Assembly (NCBI GenBank): GCA_004335835.1
Contig: RWJK01001548.1
Span: forward strand, 50,744 to 114,743
Direction: 5' to 3'
DNA: 64,000 nt
Source: Scenedesmus sp. ARA3
Taxonomy: Eukaryota > Chlorophyta > Chlorophyceae > Sphaeropleales > Scenedesmaceae
Below are positions 24,230 to 36,423 of this stretch, one piece after another. Both the position numbers and the translations under genes were made by a program. The notes beneath the pieces are model-generated. The model was not told the origin of the DNA. It was given only the letters and a program-made list of their open reading frames with translations, and ran no database searches. The stretch's first letter is position 1; the number at the start of each line of letters is the position of its first letter.

Positions 24230-26164
24230 GCTTGGGAGGAGGGCGCCGCACCGTGCTGCTCCCCTCTGTCATGAAAGGCGAGTGCGCATAATAGGTTGCG
24301 TCAGCATGTGTGTGGTGACGTATCCGTGGTCGCAACACCCACCATGTTGACACCCAGCACGTCAAGTGTTTGAATGTACTTGTCACCGCTGGTGGTTGTG
24401 TGCTCTGAATGCAACTAGACTATTCTCTGGTCACCAGAAAGTTTTTCTAGGCTGAGCAACACCAACTCATTAAATCAGGTTGTTGTGCACACGTGTTAAC
24501 TGCATGGCTCAGCAATGATGCATTACTTGCGTTGTATCTGGAGGACACCATGTTGGGCCACCTTCGTGGCCGTTGGTCAAAGTCAGCATCTGTGTGTGTT
24601 CACACAATTTGCTTGTGTGGTCATCTGCCATGAAGCTACCATTTGAGAACCATGGTGTGCAGCTGCTGCTGCAACAGTGCACCGTTTCTTCTAGTAGGAC
24701 GCAACCGGCATAGCAGCACACATCTGGCCATAGTTTGAATGGCAGCATGATCATCATACTAGTAGTGTGCCGGTCCACTTTGTGCAGGCGTCTGTATCCT
24801 GTCTAATTACGTGCATCTCAGGGCGCACCGTCGATATGTACACATGTGTAGCGCCGGTATGTGTATGGATCGTTGTTAAATGCATCAGAATCCGTCGGTG
24901 CACATTCTCTGTTGCTGCTGTCATGGCCGCGCCAGCCACCTCTGATTGCTGCCAGATGCCGCATCTTAGTGGCACTTTCAGCCCAGCAGTTGACACGGCA
25001 TATGATTTGCATCAGTTACATGGCAGTTCTAAGGTAGTAGGGTATCATCTACTACAACCCGCACACATTAATGTGGAATATTCCACATGTCACGTGTTGC
25101 TGGCACAACACCGGTTTGCTTGGCTGTGCAGTTGTCGTACACTCATTGTGGGGTTTTCAATAGTAGGCAACCTTGCATGTATGGCGTCAAATGGTGTTCA
25201 TATTGTGAACATTGTGCATGATATGGCGCGGATCCGCGCTCCGGAGCTGCAGTGCACCTTGCAGGTGCTACACACGGGATGGTGCCACTGTGGCAGCATG
25301 CCACTGGTCTCATACCACAGTGTTACTGCTGCACTGTTTGCAACAGACATCACCACATAGGCCATGCATGTCCTTCTGCGATGACTAGATGATGCATGCA
25401 CCAGCTGAGAGCTATGACTTTTGGCTCAGAGCCCTGGCCGTATGGCTGCTAGCTCCGCAGCTGTGTTGCTACAAACGAGCAAATCATATGTTGTTGTCCC
25501 ATGAGTCATCTTCATCATCGTCTTCAAAATGCCACACGAGTCAACTTGTTTGTTAAATACAGAAGAAAGCGACTCTCGTTGGCTGGGCTCTTGCCAGGAA
25601 CAGGTATTGATCTGTCACAGTACACCCCGCGGAGTGGATGTTCATTTGCGCACACTGCCAGCTTCCCGCGCGGTCCAGCCGGGCAAGGGCAGATTAGCAA
25701 AGCAGGTGATAGGCACAGAATTGATATAAGCATTTATACATTCTGATGAGAATTACTTGTAACATATAGCTATCAGTCTCGAGTTTGTGTTGCATGTGGT
25801 GAGCAGCACACCAGAACATGTGAAGTTGAAGTTGAAGTTGAAGCAGCCACGGCTCTGGGGGGAGTCTTAAGGTAAGGTTATAGCATTGTGAGTGAGAATT
25901 ATGTTGCATGCAGCTGTTGCAGAATGTAATGTCTGTCCTGCAACGAGTTATACTGTCGTGCTGCGGTTGACAATCTGTCGGATGCATGGGAGATGCTGCA
26001 GCAGATCCTCAGCAGTGACTGAACCACACCGTTCAAGTGTCACTAGGGCTTCGACCAAGTCCCATTGCAGATCTCCGCTACAAATTATGTTGTTGAACTT
26101 CCACTTGATTTGAATTTCGTCCCTCAAACGCTTGCAAGTCCGGTGTGTGAGCACAGAGGTCGAT
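24230..26164. other. Intergenic region, no gene seen
   Basis: No ORF here has a recognisable motif or exon-like codon pattern. A short (GAAGTT)n stretch lies at about 25825-25848. The region between the RCC1 stop and the next transit peptide probably holds UTRs and a promoter. Confidence 0.5.
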
Positions 26165-26467
26165 ATGAGCTTGGCACACCACACCACTCTGCGCAGGGCC
26201 GCACCCGCCTTCTCGAGCACCTCAAGTCGCAAGAACTGCGTCTCATGCTTCAGCGTTCGCCAGCATGCACGCTCGCAGCCAGCGCAGCAGCATGCGGAGC
26301 AGCAGCAGGTGCAGCAGCAGCAGGGCAGGCGTGCCCTGCTGTCGCAGGCTGCAGCAGCAGCCGCGGGCATCATGCTGCTGCGGACACCAGCAGCGAGTGC
26401 TCAGGGGCCTTTGAATGACATCGCCAGGCAGCTGACGCGGCCAGAGATAACGCCATTGGAGGTGAGA

Positions 26468-26504
<37 letters not shown>

Positions 26505-29500
26505 GCAGCAGTGCTGCAGATGCAGCTGCGTTTGACATTCCTGCAGCAGCACCTCCTGTTGTCTTGAAGCCCTGCAGCTGCAGCAGTGCAGCAGCGCCGC
26601 TGGTCTCAACCTGAGCAGTGATGCTCAGCAATGAGGCGGCAGCAGTGAGCCCGCAGCAAATGAGGCATCAGCAATGATGCACTCCTGCAACTGCAGCGGT
26701 GAGGCTGCAGCACTGAGGCAGCTGCAGTGCAACAACTTGCAGCAGCTTGCAGCTGCAGTTCAGGGAGCGCATGGCTGGCCTACTTCAGCATGAATGCTGG
26801 TTAGTCAGGGCTGCAGGCTGTCATAGCGCTGCGTGACGCCCGCGCCATGCTTCATGAGGTGGCTTCACTGGCTGTTGCGCTGGTTGATGCGCGGCATGCT
26901 GCGTGACATGGCCCCCTTGGTGGACTTAGCAGCAGACAGCCCAGAGCGCGTTGACGGCCGCAAGCTGTGGCCCCAGACATCCCCTGTCTCATGAATCGCC
27001 TGCTTGACATGTTACTTACAAACCCTGCTTTGTTTCTTACGCCTGCTGCCATGCTGCTGCTGCAGGCTGCGGTCGCGCTGCTTGACGCACGCGCTACCCT
27101 TCGTGACATCGCCCCCTTGGTGGAAACAGCAGCAGACAGCCCCAAACACTTTGAAATGTGACTTACTTACCCTGGTTTCTGTCTTGCCCCTGCTGCCGCG
27201 CCGTGCTGCCGCCTGCAGGCTGCTGTAGCGCTGCTTGACGCGCGCGCTACACTGCGCGACATGGCCCCCTTGGTGGAAGCGGCAGCTGACAGCCCGGAGC
27301 GCTTTGTCGGGCGAAAGCTGTGGCCTGCTTATGCCAAGTGGCTGAGGCCTGTGGGGCCTAGTGCACCTGTGGCTGCTGCTATCATCGCAGGTGCGGCTGT
27401 TTCGTGTCAGTGCAGCGTGGTTCTGTTCTGATTTGTGGTGGGGTTGCGCTGCCGGCAGTGCAGCTGTGTTGTTGTATCCATAGGTGGCAGCTACGTGCAG
27501 CTACATGCATGTGTACAGCTGCAGGTAGACCTTGGCGCTTTGTCGGCCGCAATCTGTGGCCGGCATACGCACAGTGGCTGCGGCCCGTGGGGCCCAGCGC
27601 GCCGGTCGCTGCATCAATCTTCGCAGGTGTTGTGTTGTGTCTCTACTGGGCAGTAGTTTTGGTGTCTGCTGCGTGCATCAAGCTGCATGTCAGCCACCCA
27701 ACACACCAGCAGCAGCAGCAGCAGCCGTAGGTGCAGCAGCAAGGATTGCGCTCAACAGGCTGTGGCCGGCATATGCAAACTGGCTGCGGTCTGTGGGGCC
27801 AGCGCAGCCGTTGCTGCTGCCATCTTTGCAGGTGTTGGTTGGTGAGGTGCTGTCACAGGTTTTCGTCGGTGTTGCTGCAGGCTGTGGTGTGGTATCACTG
27901 CGCATGTGCTGCGGCACGGGCAGCAGCGCCACGCCTAACACAAAACTGCTGCGCTTACTACCTGCCGCTGTCAACACAAGTAGTAATTGTCCTGGCCCAT
28001 TTGTATCATGTGCAGGGACTGACACGGGAGCCACACTGCCATGCAAGTATGGCGGCACTGGCAGCAGCAGCAGCAGCAACAGCGCCATAGCGAACACAAC
28101 AGGCTTCTGCTTACAACTGGCTGCGTATGACTCGACATGTGTTCTTTGCTCCTTGCATCACCTGCAGGCACCGACACGGAGGCCACGCTGTCCTCTGAGT
28201 ACGGCGGCACTGGCAGCAGCAACGCCACTGTTGATGCGGTGTACCTTGCCCTGGGGCGCGTGCTGACCATCAGCGGGCGCACCATCAAGGACGAGGCACA
28301 GGTAAAATGACACTATAATTATCGCATCATGTACTATAATATTGGCAATACTTTCATGCATCTGTTTGGACAGCATTTCGCACAAGCATGCCACGGCGGA
28401 CGCTGGGGCGCGTGCTGACCACAGCGGTCGCACCATCAAGGACGAGGCACAGGTACGAAACGTCACAATGTCAGCTGACAATCATGCTGTGGTATCAGTT
28501 TGATGCATCTGATTGGACAGCTTTACACCCAAGCATGCCACGCTGGACGCGGCATTCATCGCCCTGCGGCGCGTGCTGGCTGTTAGTGGGCACACCATCA
28601 AGGATGAGGCACAGGTAAGATGACATCGGCAGCAGTGCAGTGGACTCGCACAACATCACATTGTGGCTTAACAGGTCAGCACCACTGCTGCCGCTGCCGC
28701 TGCTGCTGCTGCCGCTGCCGCTGCTGCTGCTGCCGCTGCCGCTGTTGCTGCCGCTGCAGCTGCAGCTGCTCCCGCAGGTTGACCCGCAGCTCGGCAAGGC
28801 AACAGAGACTGCCATGGTTGCGCTCGTCAAGGAGCTGCCTCAAGCTTTGAACCATTGCCTGTCTGTTTGCTCATACCTTCTGTTGCTGCTGCTGCTGTCC
28901 TTGCAGGTGGACCCGCAGCTGGGCAAGGCAGCTGAGACTGCCATTGATGCGCTCATCAAAGAGCTGCGTCAAGACCTAAACCATTGACTGTCTGTTTGCT
29001 CACACACTCTCTTGCTGCTGCTGTTGTTGCGGGTGGACCCGCACCTGGGCAAGGCAGCAGAGAAGTGCCATCAATGCGCTCATCAAGCAGCTGCCCCAAG
29101 CCCTAAACCACTGGTCGTCTATTTGCTCATGCACTCTGTTGCCGCTGCTGCTGCAGGTGAAGCCGCAGCTCGGCAAGGCAGCAGAGACAGCCATGGACGC
29201 GCTCACGAGGGAGCTGCCTCCTCAATCTTTGCAGTGTATGCCCTCACTCCCTTGTTTGTTGTTGATGCTGCTCGTGTTTCTTGCAAATGGGCCCACAGCT
29301 GGGCAAAGCTGCTGAGACTGCTATGAAAGCGCTGATTAAGGAGCTGCCCCAAGACATAAACCACTGCCTGTATGCTGACACCGCTGTTGCTGCTGATGTT
29401 TTTTTGTGTGCAGGTGGATTCCCAGTTGGGCAAGGCAGCTGAGACGGCCATCGATGCGCTTGTCCTGAAAGAAAACTGACCCGAGCTTCCCTTCGCGCCG

Positions 29501-29702
29501 TATCCGGCGGCCTTCTATGTGCTCACACCGCCTGTTGTTGCCACTGCTGCTGCTGTTGCTGCTGACGCTGCCAACGCAGGTGGACCCGCAGCTGGGCAAG
29601 GCAGCAGAGACTGCTATCGACGCACTCATCAAGGAGCTGCCGCAAGACCTGGTGGAGCAGGCGCAGCAGTACAGGGTGGCGCGCGCAAACGGCAAGGCCT
29701 AG
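26165..29702 (+). CDS. Putative thylakoid-lumen protein of unknown function, 4 exons
   Basis: Exons 26165-26461, 27219-27390, 28168-28301 and 29580-29702 close to 241 aa with TAG. ATG 26165 is chosen because it opens a Ser/Arg/Ala-rich stretch like a chloroplast transit peptide. A second signal follows: GRRALLSQAAAAAAGIMLL then RTPAASA|Q. A twin Arg at 55-56, a hydrophobic core and an AxA cleavage site at about 79 are as expected for Tat-dependent lumen import. The mature part, about 160 residues, is mostly helical-looking (AAVALLDARATLRDMAPLV, GRVLTISGRTIKDEAQ, KAAETAIDALIKELPQDL). The four-helix feel recalls lumenal photosystem II-associated proteins such as the PsbQ group, but I cannot assign it to a family. 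Localisation is inferred. Confidence 0.72.
26832..28085 (+). repeat. Exon-end copies around lumen-protein exons 2 and 3
   Basis: Upstream of exon 2 are a degenerate copy (26832-26985) and a good copy (27069-27162, AVALLDARATLRDIAPLVE, ending in TGA). Downstream of exon 2 are two copies of its 3' end (27531-27625, GRNLWPAYAQWLRPVGPSAP; 27731-27828), each followed by GTGTTG donor-like sequence. One copy of the start of exon 3 (TDTGATLPCKYGGTGSS) is at 28016-28085. Confidence 0.86.
28385..29478 (+). repeat. Two copies of exon 3 end and six copies of exon 4 start in one intron
   Basis: Copies of the exon 3 donor end (SGRTIKDEAQ plus GTAnnn) are at 28385-28450 and 28535-28613. Six copies of the start of the last exon follow at about 28779, 28908, 29032, 29155, 29286 and 29413. 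They encode V(D/K)PQLGKAAETAxDALIKEL with individual substitutions; one, at 29032, has a frame change. The real exon is at 29580. Two short copies of the C-terminus (YRVARANGKA) lie after the stop at about 29745 and 29853. Confidence 0.9.
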
Positions 29703-30296
29703 ATATCATCAAGGCCTATTGTGTGTTGATGGTGATGTTTGCAATGTACCGCGTGGCGCGCGCAAATGGCAAGGCCTCAGGCACATGCATCGCTACCGCG
29801 CTGCAGCTGGCTGGATGACTGGGTTGCGGTACTGTGCGTAGAAGCGGTTTACGCGCGGCGCGCAAATGGCAAGGCCTAAGGCACATGCACCGCGCGCGCT
29901 TCTACGCTGAAGCTGGCTGGCATGACTGGGTTGTGGTACTGAGCAAGAGCTGCTGGAGCAGGGGCAGCAGTGCAACTGGCTCGCGCATGCAACAAGACTT
30001 TATGCTTAATTGCAACTCGAGACTTTGGCGTCTTATGCATAGCTTCACGCCGGTAAAAATGCGCTATCAATCAGGGTACTGCCGGGTTAGCCAAGTACTG
30101 CCAGGCTACTGCCATAAACTTTGGGATGATCCCATACAGTCACTCGCATGTGAGGATCCCATCCGGATGGGGAGCACTGAGCGGCCGTTGTCTGATCAAG
30201 ACAACGAAGTGTAACACATCAGGACATTCAACAATGAATGGCAGGTTCAGCTATGCCGCATGAAACACACCGTGTAACCCCTCTATCTATCTATGA

Positions 30297-30598
30297 CATA
30301 GGGTTTCCCTTCGACCAAAATCCGCCATAGCGGGGATGCAACGGGGATGCAATTGCATTGCAACTGTCAAAATAGAATCTTGAGGAATTTATGGGTCTGA
30401 ACCCTCTGCGAGCCGAAAAAAATTCCCGGATTCGGGTTCTGCATGTTCGAAAACCTTTGTTTGCCCAGTTTCGCGGCCGGTCGCTCAATATTATGCGAGA
30501 TAACCACAGGAATATTTTCAGAAATGCAACCGGAGTGCAACGGGAGTGCAATTTGGGCCAATGGCGATGGCGGATATTGGCCAAAGGGAAACCCTATG
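30297..30598. mobile_element. MITE-like element with about 35-bp terminal inverted repeats
   Basis: The left end (CATAGGGTTTCCCTT, then CCAAAATCCGCCATAGC) is the reverse complement of the right end with few mismatches (GGCGATGGCGGATATTGGCC, then AAAGGGAAACCCTATG). The 302-bp interval has no coding capacity. Further internal symmetry exists (GGGATGCAACGGGGATGCAA near the left, GTGCAACGGGAGTGCAA near the right). The target-site duplication is not obvious. The left flank is a CTAT microsatellite. Confidence 0.82.
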
Positions 30599-30671
30599 AA
30601 TAGTGATGGCAGCAGTCACAATTGGTACGTACACTCTGGCGACAGCTGCCTCGCAAGACCGTCGCAAAATT

Positions 30672-30706
30672 TTCGCAAGGCTTGCGAACATCGCAAGCCT
30701 TGCGAA
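30672..30706. repeat. Perfect 16-bp inverted repeat, 3-nt loop
   Basis: Arms at 30672-30687 and 30691-30706 (TTCGCAAGGCTTGCGA and its exact complement) enclose ACA. It sits 74 bp right of the MITE-like element and belongs to a family of TTCGCAA/TTGCGAA-rich segments. Confidence 0.85.
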
Positions 30707-33047
30707 GAAAGCTGCGAAGCTGGCTGATATGGCTTGCAGGACAGCAGTACTATGTAGTGCTCGTCATTATGTTGCTTCATTAGGTTGTGAGCTACACTGG
30801 CAACGTTCCAGGGTGCTTGTCATTGACTTTGACACAGCTGAACAGGAAAGGCCCCTCTTACTGCTTGCGAAAGGTTGGCGAACATGCAAGTGAATTTCTT
30901 CATAGTGGCTTGCAGCCATGCAAAACGTAAAACTTATTCTTGAGCAAGCATAAATAGCCAAGATCTCGTGCGCAGTGGCTTGCAGGGCCGAGCTGCAAGG
31001 GCAGAACACCTGTACTGGCAGTCCGCCATGAACATCGCAGCTGCAACTTCCAGTTTTCATTCTTCAGAAACACTCCTAACAATCCAAATTGGCTTTCGAT
31101 GCAGTGTTGCTGGGAGCTCCCAAGTCTGTCATGTGTCACAATACAAACTGGACAGGCAACGGATCGCTCAATGATGAAGGCTCAACGTGCAAGAAAACTA
31201 ACTACGATTTCAGCCGTATGATTACATTGATCGAACACAGCTGTCGCTGTTGACTTGCACTCGGCAGTTGCGTCTGGTGCGTGTGGCTGCAGAAACAGAC
31301 GCGAGCAACTGTTCTGTCGGCTCAAGATTGAATTTTGTCATGGCAGTGTTTTTTTCTGCGGCGTCCTCTGCCCAGATCGCTGTGGACGTCTGCGTGGTCA
31401 CGCAGCAGGAACAGCAGCTGCAGCAGCATGATGCATCCTGATCCTGCAGTACTTGACAGCGCTGGGAGCTGTTTACTATTAACAGAACAAATTACGGAGC
31501 TTTTCTGCCTGCCATGGTGCGGCACGTTCGGCCAGATGAGCTGCAGCTGGAAGGACAGCATCAGATGCGCAGCACGGCACTCCGTGTGCTGCTGCCCTTG
31601 GGGCAGGGCGCTCAGCAGATGCAGCAGTGCAGCATTGAGATGGCCCTGATGACATACCAGGCCCCCAATCTTGTGTGACAGCTGCGTCAGCCATGCCATG
31701 CTGCCTCAGAGACTGGCTGATTGCATGAAACCTGGCTGATCAGCCAGGTGCTGCTGTGGATCACATGCACTGCTGTTGCTGTGTGCAGGCAGTAGCCAGC
31801 TATTGATCTTCCAACTGACATAACAGGTACGTCCTCTAAGGCTGCCAAAATGATCTGAACTGGTAGCAGTTTGCACTGTGTGGCTGCTGCTGTTGCTGCC
31901 AGCCTGGGTGTTGCTGCTGCACCGGGTGTTGCTGTTGCAGCAGCTGCAAGTGAAAGATCTACGACATCGCAGGCAGACATGCACCAAACATTACAGCTGA
32001 AGCAGAGCAGAACACCCTGATTTGCAGTCTGGCAGACCTGAAGATAAGTAGAGGTGGCACCGTCGGCATTCAATTAAATGGCATGTTCCGCCTGCATGTT
32101 GTTGCTGTTCTGCAGGGTTGACACTTCTAAGACACATGTGGCGCTGGTCAGGGCATGAAAGCAGCGCGTGTACTCGCTGGTGAGCTTGCAAATGGGAGAG
32201 TGCTGTCGTAAGCAGGTTGTCTTGATCAACAAGATGCAGCAGCAGCCTTGTTCCTTGCAACACTGCACCAGCAAGTAGAAACATGTATGCTAAGCTGGTG
32301 GTGGGTGCTCAGCGCAAGTTGGCCTGGGGAGTGCAGGGTTTGGTGCAGGCAATACATGTGCCGCATGTTGTCAGCTGCTTGCGAGTATTCAATGCACCTG
32401 GTGTGTTGCTGCTGCACTGCTGCAGGTGTATGGCAGCGGCCGTGGTCACGGACTAGCAGGCTGCGTTGTGGGCTGGTGCAAGGAGCCGTGCAACCAGCAA
32501 GCCAGTAGTTTAAACTTTGTGGTGATGTGCACATCAGCTGATGTGGAAAGTTGCACAATGTCAGCAGTAGTGCAGCAGAATCTTGGTGCCTGGCATGCAC
32601 TCCTATAGAGGGCAGATGCAGCGTGTTACGGCAGTGGTTTGGAACGCACAGGTGCAAGCGTTGGATGTGATGTACAGTTTTGACAGAGCACGGCATGAAG
32701 TGGTTGCGGTCTGCATGCTACATGCAGTGGTGCTGGTTGAGTGTGGCAATCACATAATGGGTCACAAAATGGCACATGTATGTCACAGTGCCATTGCACA
32801 TTGTACAGCTGCATCACCTCAGAGTTGCTGCATGTGCATATGTTTGATCTTTGCAGCGATTGGACACGCTGGAGTTGCATGCAGCAGATATGGCACCACA
32901 GCACCCAGCAGCACCATAGCAGCAGTTGATGCCACCCACCTAGAAGGTGGGACACTGCAGGGTGCAGAGGCCTTGGTGGTGTGTGGAAGTCAGGCTTGTT
33001 GCACAGCAAGGTAGTTGCGTGAGTACAGGTGTTATACAGAGCTGTCC

Positions 33048-33186
33048 ACTTATTTCGCAACGACTTTCGCATGAACCCGTCGCAAAAAAAGTGGGGTAAG
33101 TCACAAACACCTTCGCAAACAGCCTTCGCAAACACCTTCGCAAGCCATGTTTGCGAAACTTTTTGCGAAGGCTTTGCGAAGCCCCC
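33048..33186. repeat. Cluster of TTCGCAA / TTGCGAA motifs
   Basis: Multiple direct copies of CCTTCGCAAACA at about 33111-33145 are followed by inverted copies (TTTGCGAAACTTTTTGCGAAG). This gives potential stem-loops related to the hairpin at 30672. No coding potential; probably the remnant of a non-autonomous element. Confidence 0.6.
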
Positions 33187-34315
33187 CGTTGGTGCAGTGG
33201 TACTGCTCGTGTACACGCAGCAATGCATACCTCCCCATGTCTGCAACAACACCCTCTTGCTTCTCCTGTTGTTTCCTTTTTTTGCGAGAAAAACCTCTAC
33301 AATTACATGGCTTTCTGGAGATGCCACCAACATGAGTGTCACTGACAAGCAGGCTTCCCTGCTTCTGACGCATATGACTTGTAACATGCCACTGACAAGG
33401 TGTCACCCCCCAGGCCCGGCCAGGCTGGTAGTACCTCTAGAGCCAGATCTGGCTACAAGAAGGCGGAAGACCGTCAGCGCCGTTGCCCCCCAGGGCATTG
33501 TGGCCTGGGGACGGCGCTGACCAGGTTTTATTTGATCTGCAGGTAATGTTAAAACAGGTTGACGCAGGAGAAGCCACAGATATGACTATCAGAGGTTCAG
33601 CCATGGTGTTTTGGGCCCCAGGGCGCCATCTAGCCACTGGCTAGATCATCTAGCTCTTGCTGCAACTCGTAATACAGGTGATCCAAGCTGTCACCATGAG
33701 TGTTTCATAATACGGTACTTGCAGTCACTGAGTGTGCTTGTCGGATCTTGCATCAGGGCCCCTGTGGCCCCACGCGGCGTGCAGGCCCTGCATGCTCGGC
33801 TACACGGGCCGGCAACAACTCATGAATCTGGACACCTGCACGGCAGATGAGCACACACGTTTCCAAAGTCAAAGCTACTTGCATCAAATTTCACATTCAT
33901 AACCTGCATTGGGGCGTGCAGGCAGGCACGCCTCAGGCGCTGATCAGCTCATGAGTCCAATGTAAAACCGTCATCCTGACTTCCTGTTGTATTGGCATTT
34001 CTACATTTCTACATTTTTACAGCTGTACAGTTCTACAGCTTTACAATCCTACGCGTGCATTTCGCCGTTTTCGCCGCTTTTCACTCGGTTTGACTGGACG
34101 AGCTTGCAAACAGATTTCACCACTACAAACTATGTGAAATTAAATTTGACATAATTTAGACGTAGTTGTGAGGCCCTGGCTGCGGCCTAGCCGTCTTAGC
34201 AGTATGGCCCCTGAAGCAGCGACAGTAAAGGGCACTGCCCTGCCTGAGGCAGGGCACACAGCCGCAGCAGCAACTGCAGCAGCGGCCTACAGCTGCTGAA
34301 GCTCAGCTGAGTGCT

Positions 34316-36423
34316 ATGAAGGCTGAGCTGGATGCTACGAAGGCTGAGAACGCAGCGCTCACTGTAGCCCAGCAGCAGTACCAGCGCAGCCTGGCACGCA
34401 TGGAGGAGCAGCTCAGCCAGCTGCGCTCCGCTCCAAGCGCAGCAGCAGGGTCAGCTGCAAATGTCACGCAGTGCCAGGAGCTGCAGCAGCAACCGAATGA
34501 GGCAGTGCAGGGGTTGCAGGAGGAGCGCAGCAGCTTGCAGGAGCAGCTCACCCAGCTGCAGGGCATTCTCAACGCCTTAGGCGCCACCGATGCAGCAGCA
34601 GCAGCAGCTTTGCAGGCGCGCATGTTTGACAGCACTGCTCAGCAAGAGCAGCTGCAGCGCGGGGTGCAGCAGCTGCGCGCTGAGTGCGCGGAGCAGCGCA
34701 AAATGTTTGAGCAGCAGCAGGTAAAGGCAGGCGAGATGCACAGTAGCGTGCTGGCGCTGCAGCGGCAGCAGTCCCAGCAGCAGGCTGTGGCTACTTTATT
34801 TAAATTATACCTGATTTTTTTATGATATAATGAAAATTAGACCAGCGTGAGCTACGTGTGCACCTAACAGTCAGTGTACGCGCCTCCAGACATCCATCCT
34901 GATGACCTGCAGCGCCACCTTGCACACTGCGGCGGCATGTCCTCTGGCAGCATCCTCAGCCTGCCTCTGCTGCGGCGCCCACAACGCTTGCTGGCAGGCA
35001 TGTCAGTCTGCTCTTGTTACCGTCACATGCCATGTTTGCTTATTTTGTTACGCCGCTCATTTTGCCATCTGCAGCGTGGAGATGCGCTGCTGGCTGGTGA
35101 TGAGCCGCTGGCTGGTGAAGATGAGCCGCTGGCTGGCCAGCCTGCTAAGCGGCCGCGGGGGCGGCCTCGCAAAGATCATCAGAGCGGCAATGCTGGTGCT
35201 GCACACCTACAGGTGAGATTATCATTTTTTTGCTACGGTGCCATGCAGCTGGACAGCCGTGTCTGCATGGCCAGCCCACTAGTTAAACTAGGAGCGCTGA
35301 GAGACTTTGGGCAGGAGGTCTCCTGGCCCAGCAATGCTTGAAGGTGCACAAATATGCATTTTTATGCTAGACTGTCAACCTCTACAACCCGCTCCTGAGC
35401 TGCAGGTGACGCTCAACATTGCCTATATCAGGACTGGCAGTATGGCAGTCATGCATGAAAGTGCTTGCTGGATGTGTACAAGCAAGCAGGATATAATGTG
35501 AATGACATGCCTGGACTTGATGTCATGTCCAGTATGGCAGCTTTCTCAAGTTTAGCAGGTCTTCTCCATGCCTGACACACAACAAACTAACATTGTGTGT
35601 TGCGCTACTGCACATGTACCATGGCTGCTACTGCAGGACGTGAGGCGACTGCTGCGGGCTGAAGAGGGCTTGGTAAGCTTAATCATTGAATGGCAGCAGC
35701 AATATCTGAATGCATGATGCAAACATGCTGGCAGCTGTTGTTTAGGTGTTGAATGTAAGTGAGCGGTTGTTGACATCAGTGGGGCGGTATGTGTTGCAGT
35801 ACGCATGTTGTCACGTCACCATGAGTGCGCCCTGCACTTGCTCTTGGGAGTGGAATGGGTGGCAGTCTGCTGGGGCCTTCAGCACAGCCTCTACCATAGT
35901 TGCATCCCACGCACATCTCTGTTCCCACTGAATACAGAACACACTACACGCCTTGCAGGAAGGTGCGCAGCTTTGCTGTTTTCATGCTAGACCGTTCATC
36001 TTTACACTATCGTTCAAACAGCATTCATAGCTCGCTTTGCTGGGGATGTCTCACCTCACACCAGTGGCTTCACATTCTTGTCTGCAGGTGCGCCGGAAAG
36101 CAACCAAGGCACTGCTGGATGCTATCTCTGCAGCTCTGAGCAATGAAGGGCGCAGCAGCATCAGCCTGAAGCGCCAGCAGCATCACAAACGCAGGTGGAA
36201 GGTCTCTGTGTGTCTCAACAAAGGCGGAATGGAGGCTGCTGGGACCGGCACATCACCACTGATGCAGTGGGGTGGCAGCGACAGCGCTGCAGGCGCGCGT
36301 CAGGCGCTGGAGAAGTTTGCAGCATGCCTGCGGGGTGTGGCGCATCCTGAGCGGGTGGAGGCGCTGGTGCAGGGAATCGACACATTGCTTGCTGAGGCCG
36401 ATGGCGACGTTGCCGTGGCTTAA
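34316..36423 (+). CDS. Coiled-coil protein with AT-hook, multi-exon
   Basis: The first exon (ATG 34316 to a GTAAAG donor at 34721) encodes a long heptad-rich coiled coil (MKAELDATKAENAALTVAQQ and onward, about 135 residues). Middle exons cover about 34874-35010 (APPDIHPDDLQRHLAHCGG) and 35075-35212. The latter has acidic repeats (LAGDEPLAGEDEPLAG) followed by an AT-hook, KRPRGRPRKD, which binds the minor groove of AT-rich DNA. The last exon is 36088-36423 (VRRKATKALLDAISAAL; ends in TAA). Middle boundaries are approximate and I did not close all phases. The frame is open upstream of 34316 to about 34270, and a second ATG at 34204 is in another frame, so the true N-terminus may lie further 5'. 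A nuclear, chromatin-associated role is inferred. Confidence 0.6.

Larger units (their letters stand above)
29900..34203. other. Gene-poor interval
   Basis: Apart from the MITE-like element and hairpin clusters listed separately, I see no gene. ORFs here are short, without motifs, and have no supported splice partners. The stretch at about 31840-32010 (VAAAVAASLGVAAAPGVAVAAAAS) is Ala-rich and open but too weak to call. Confidence 0.45.
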
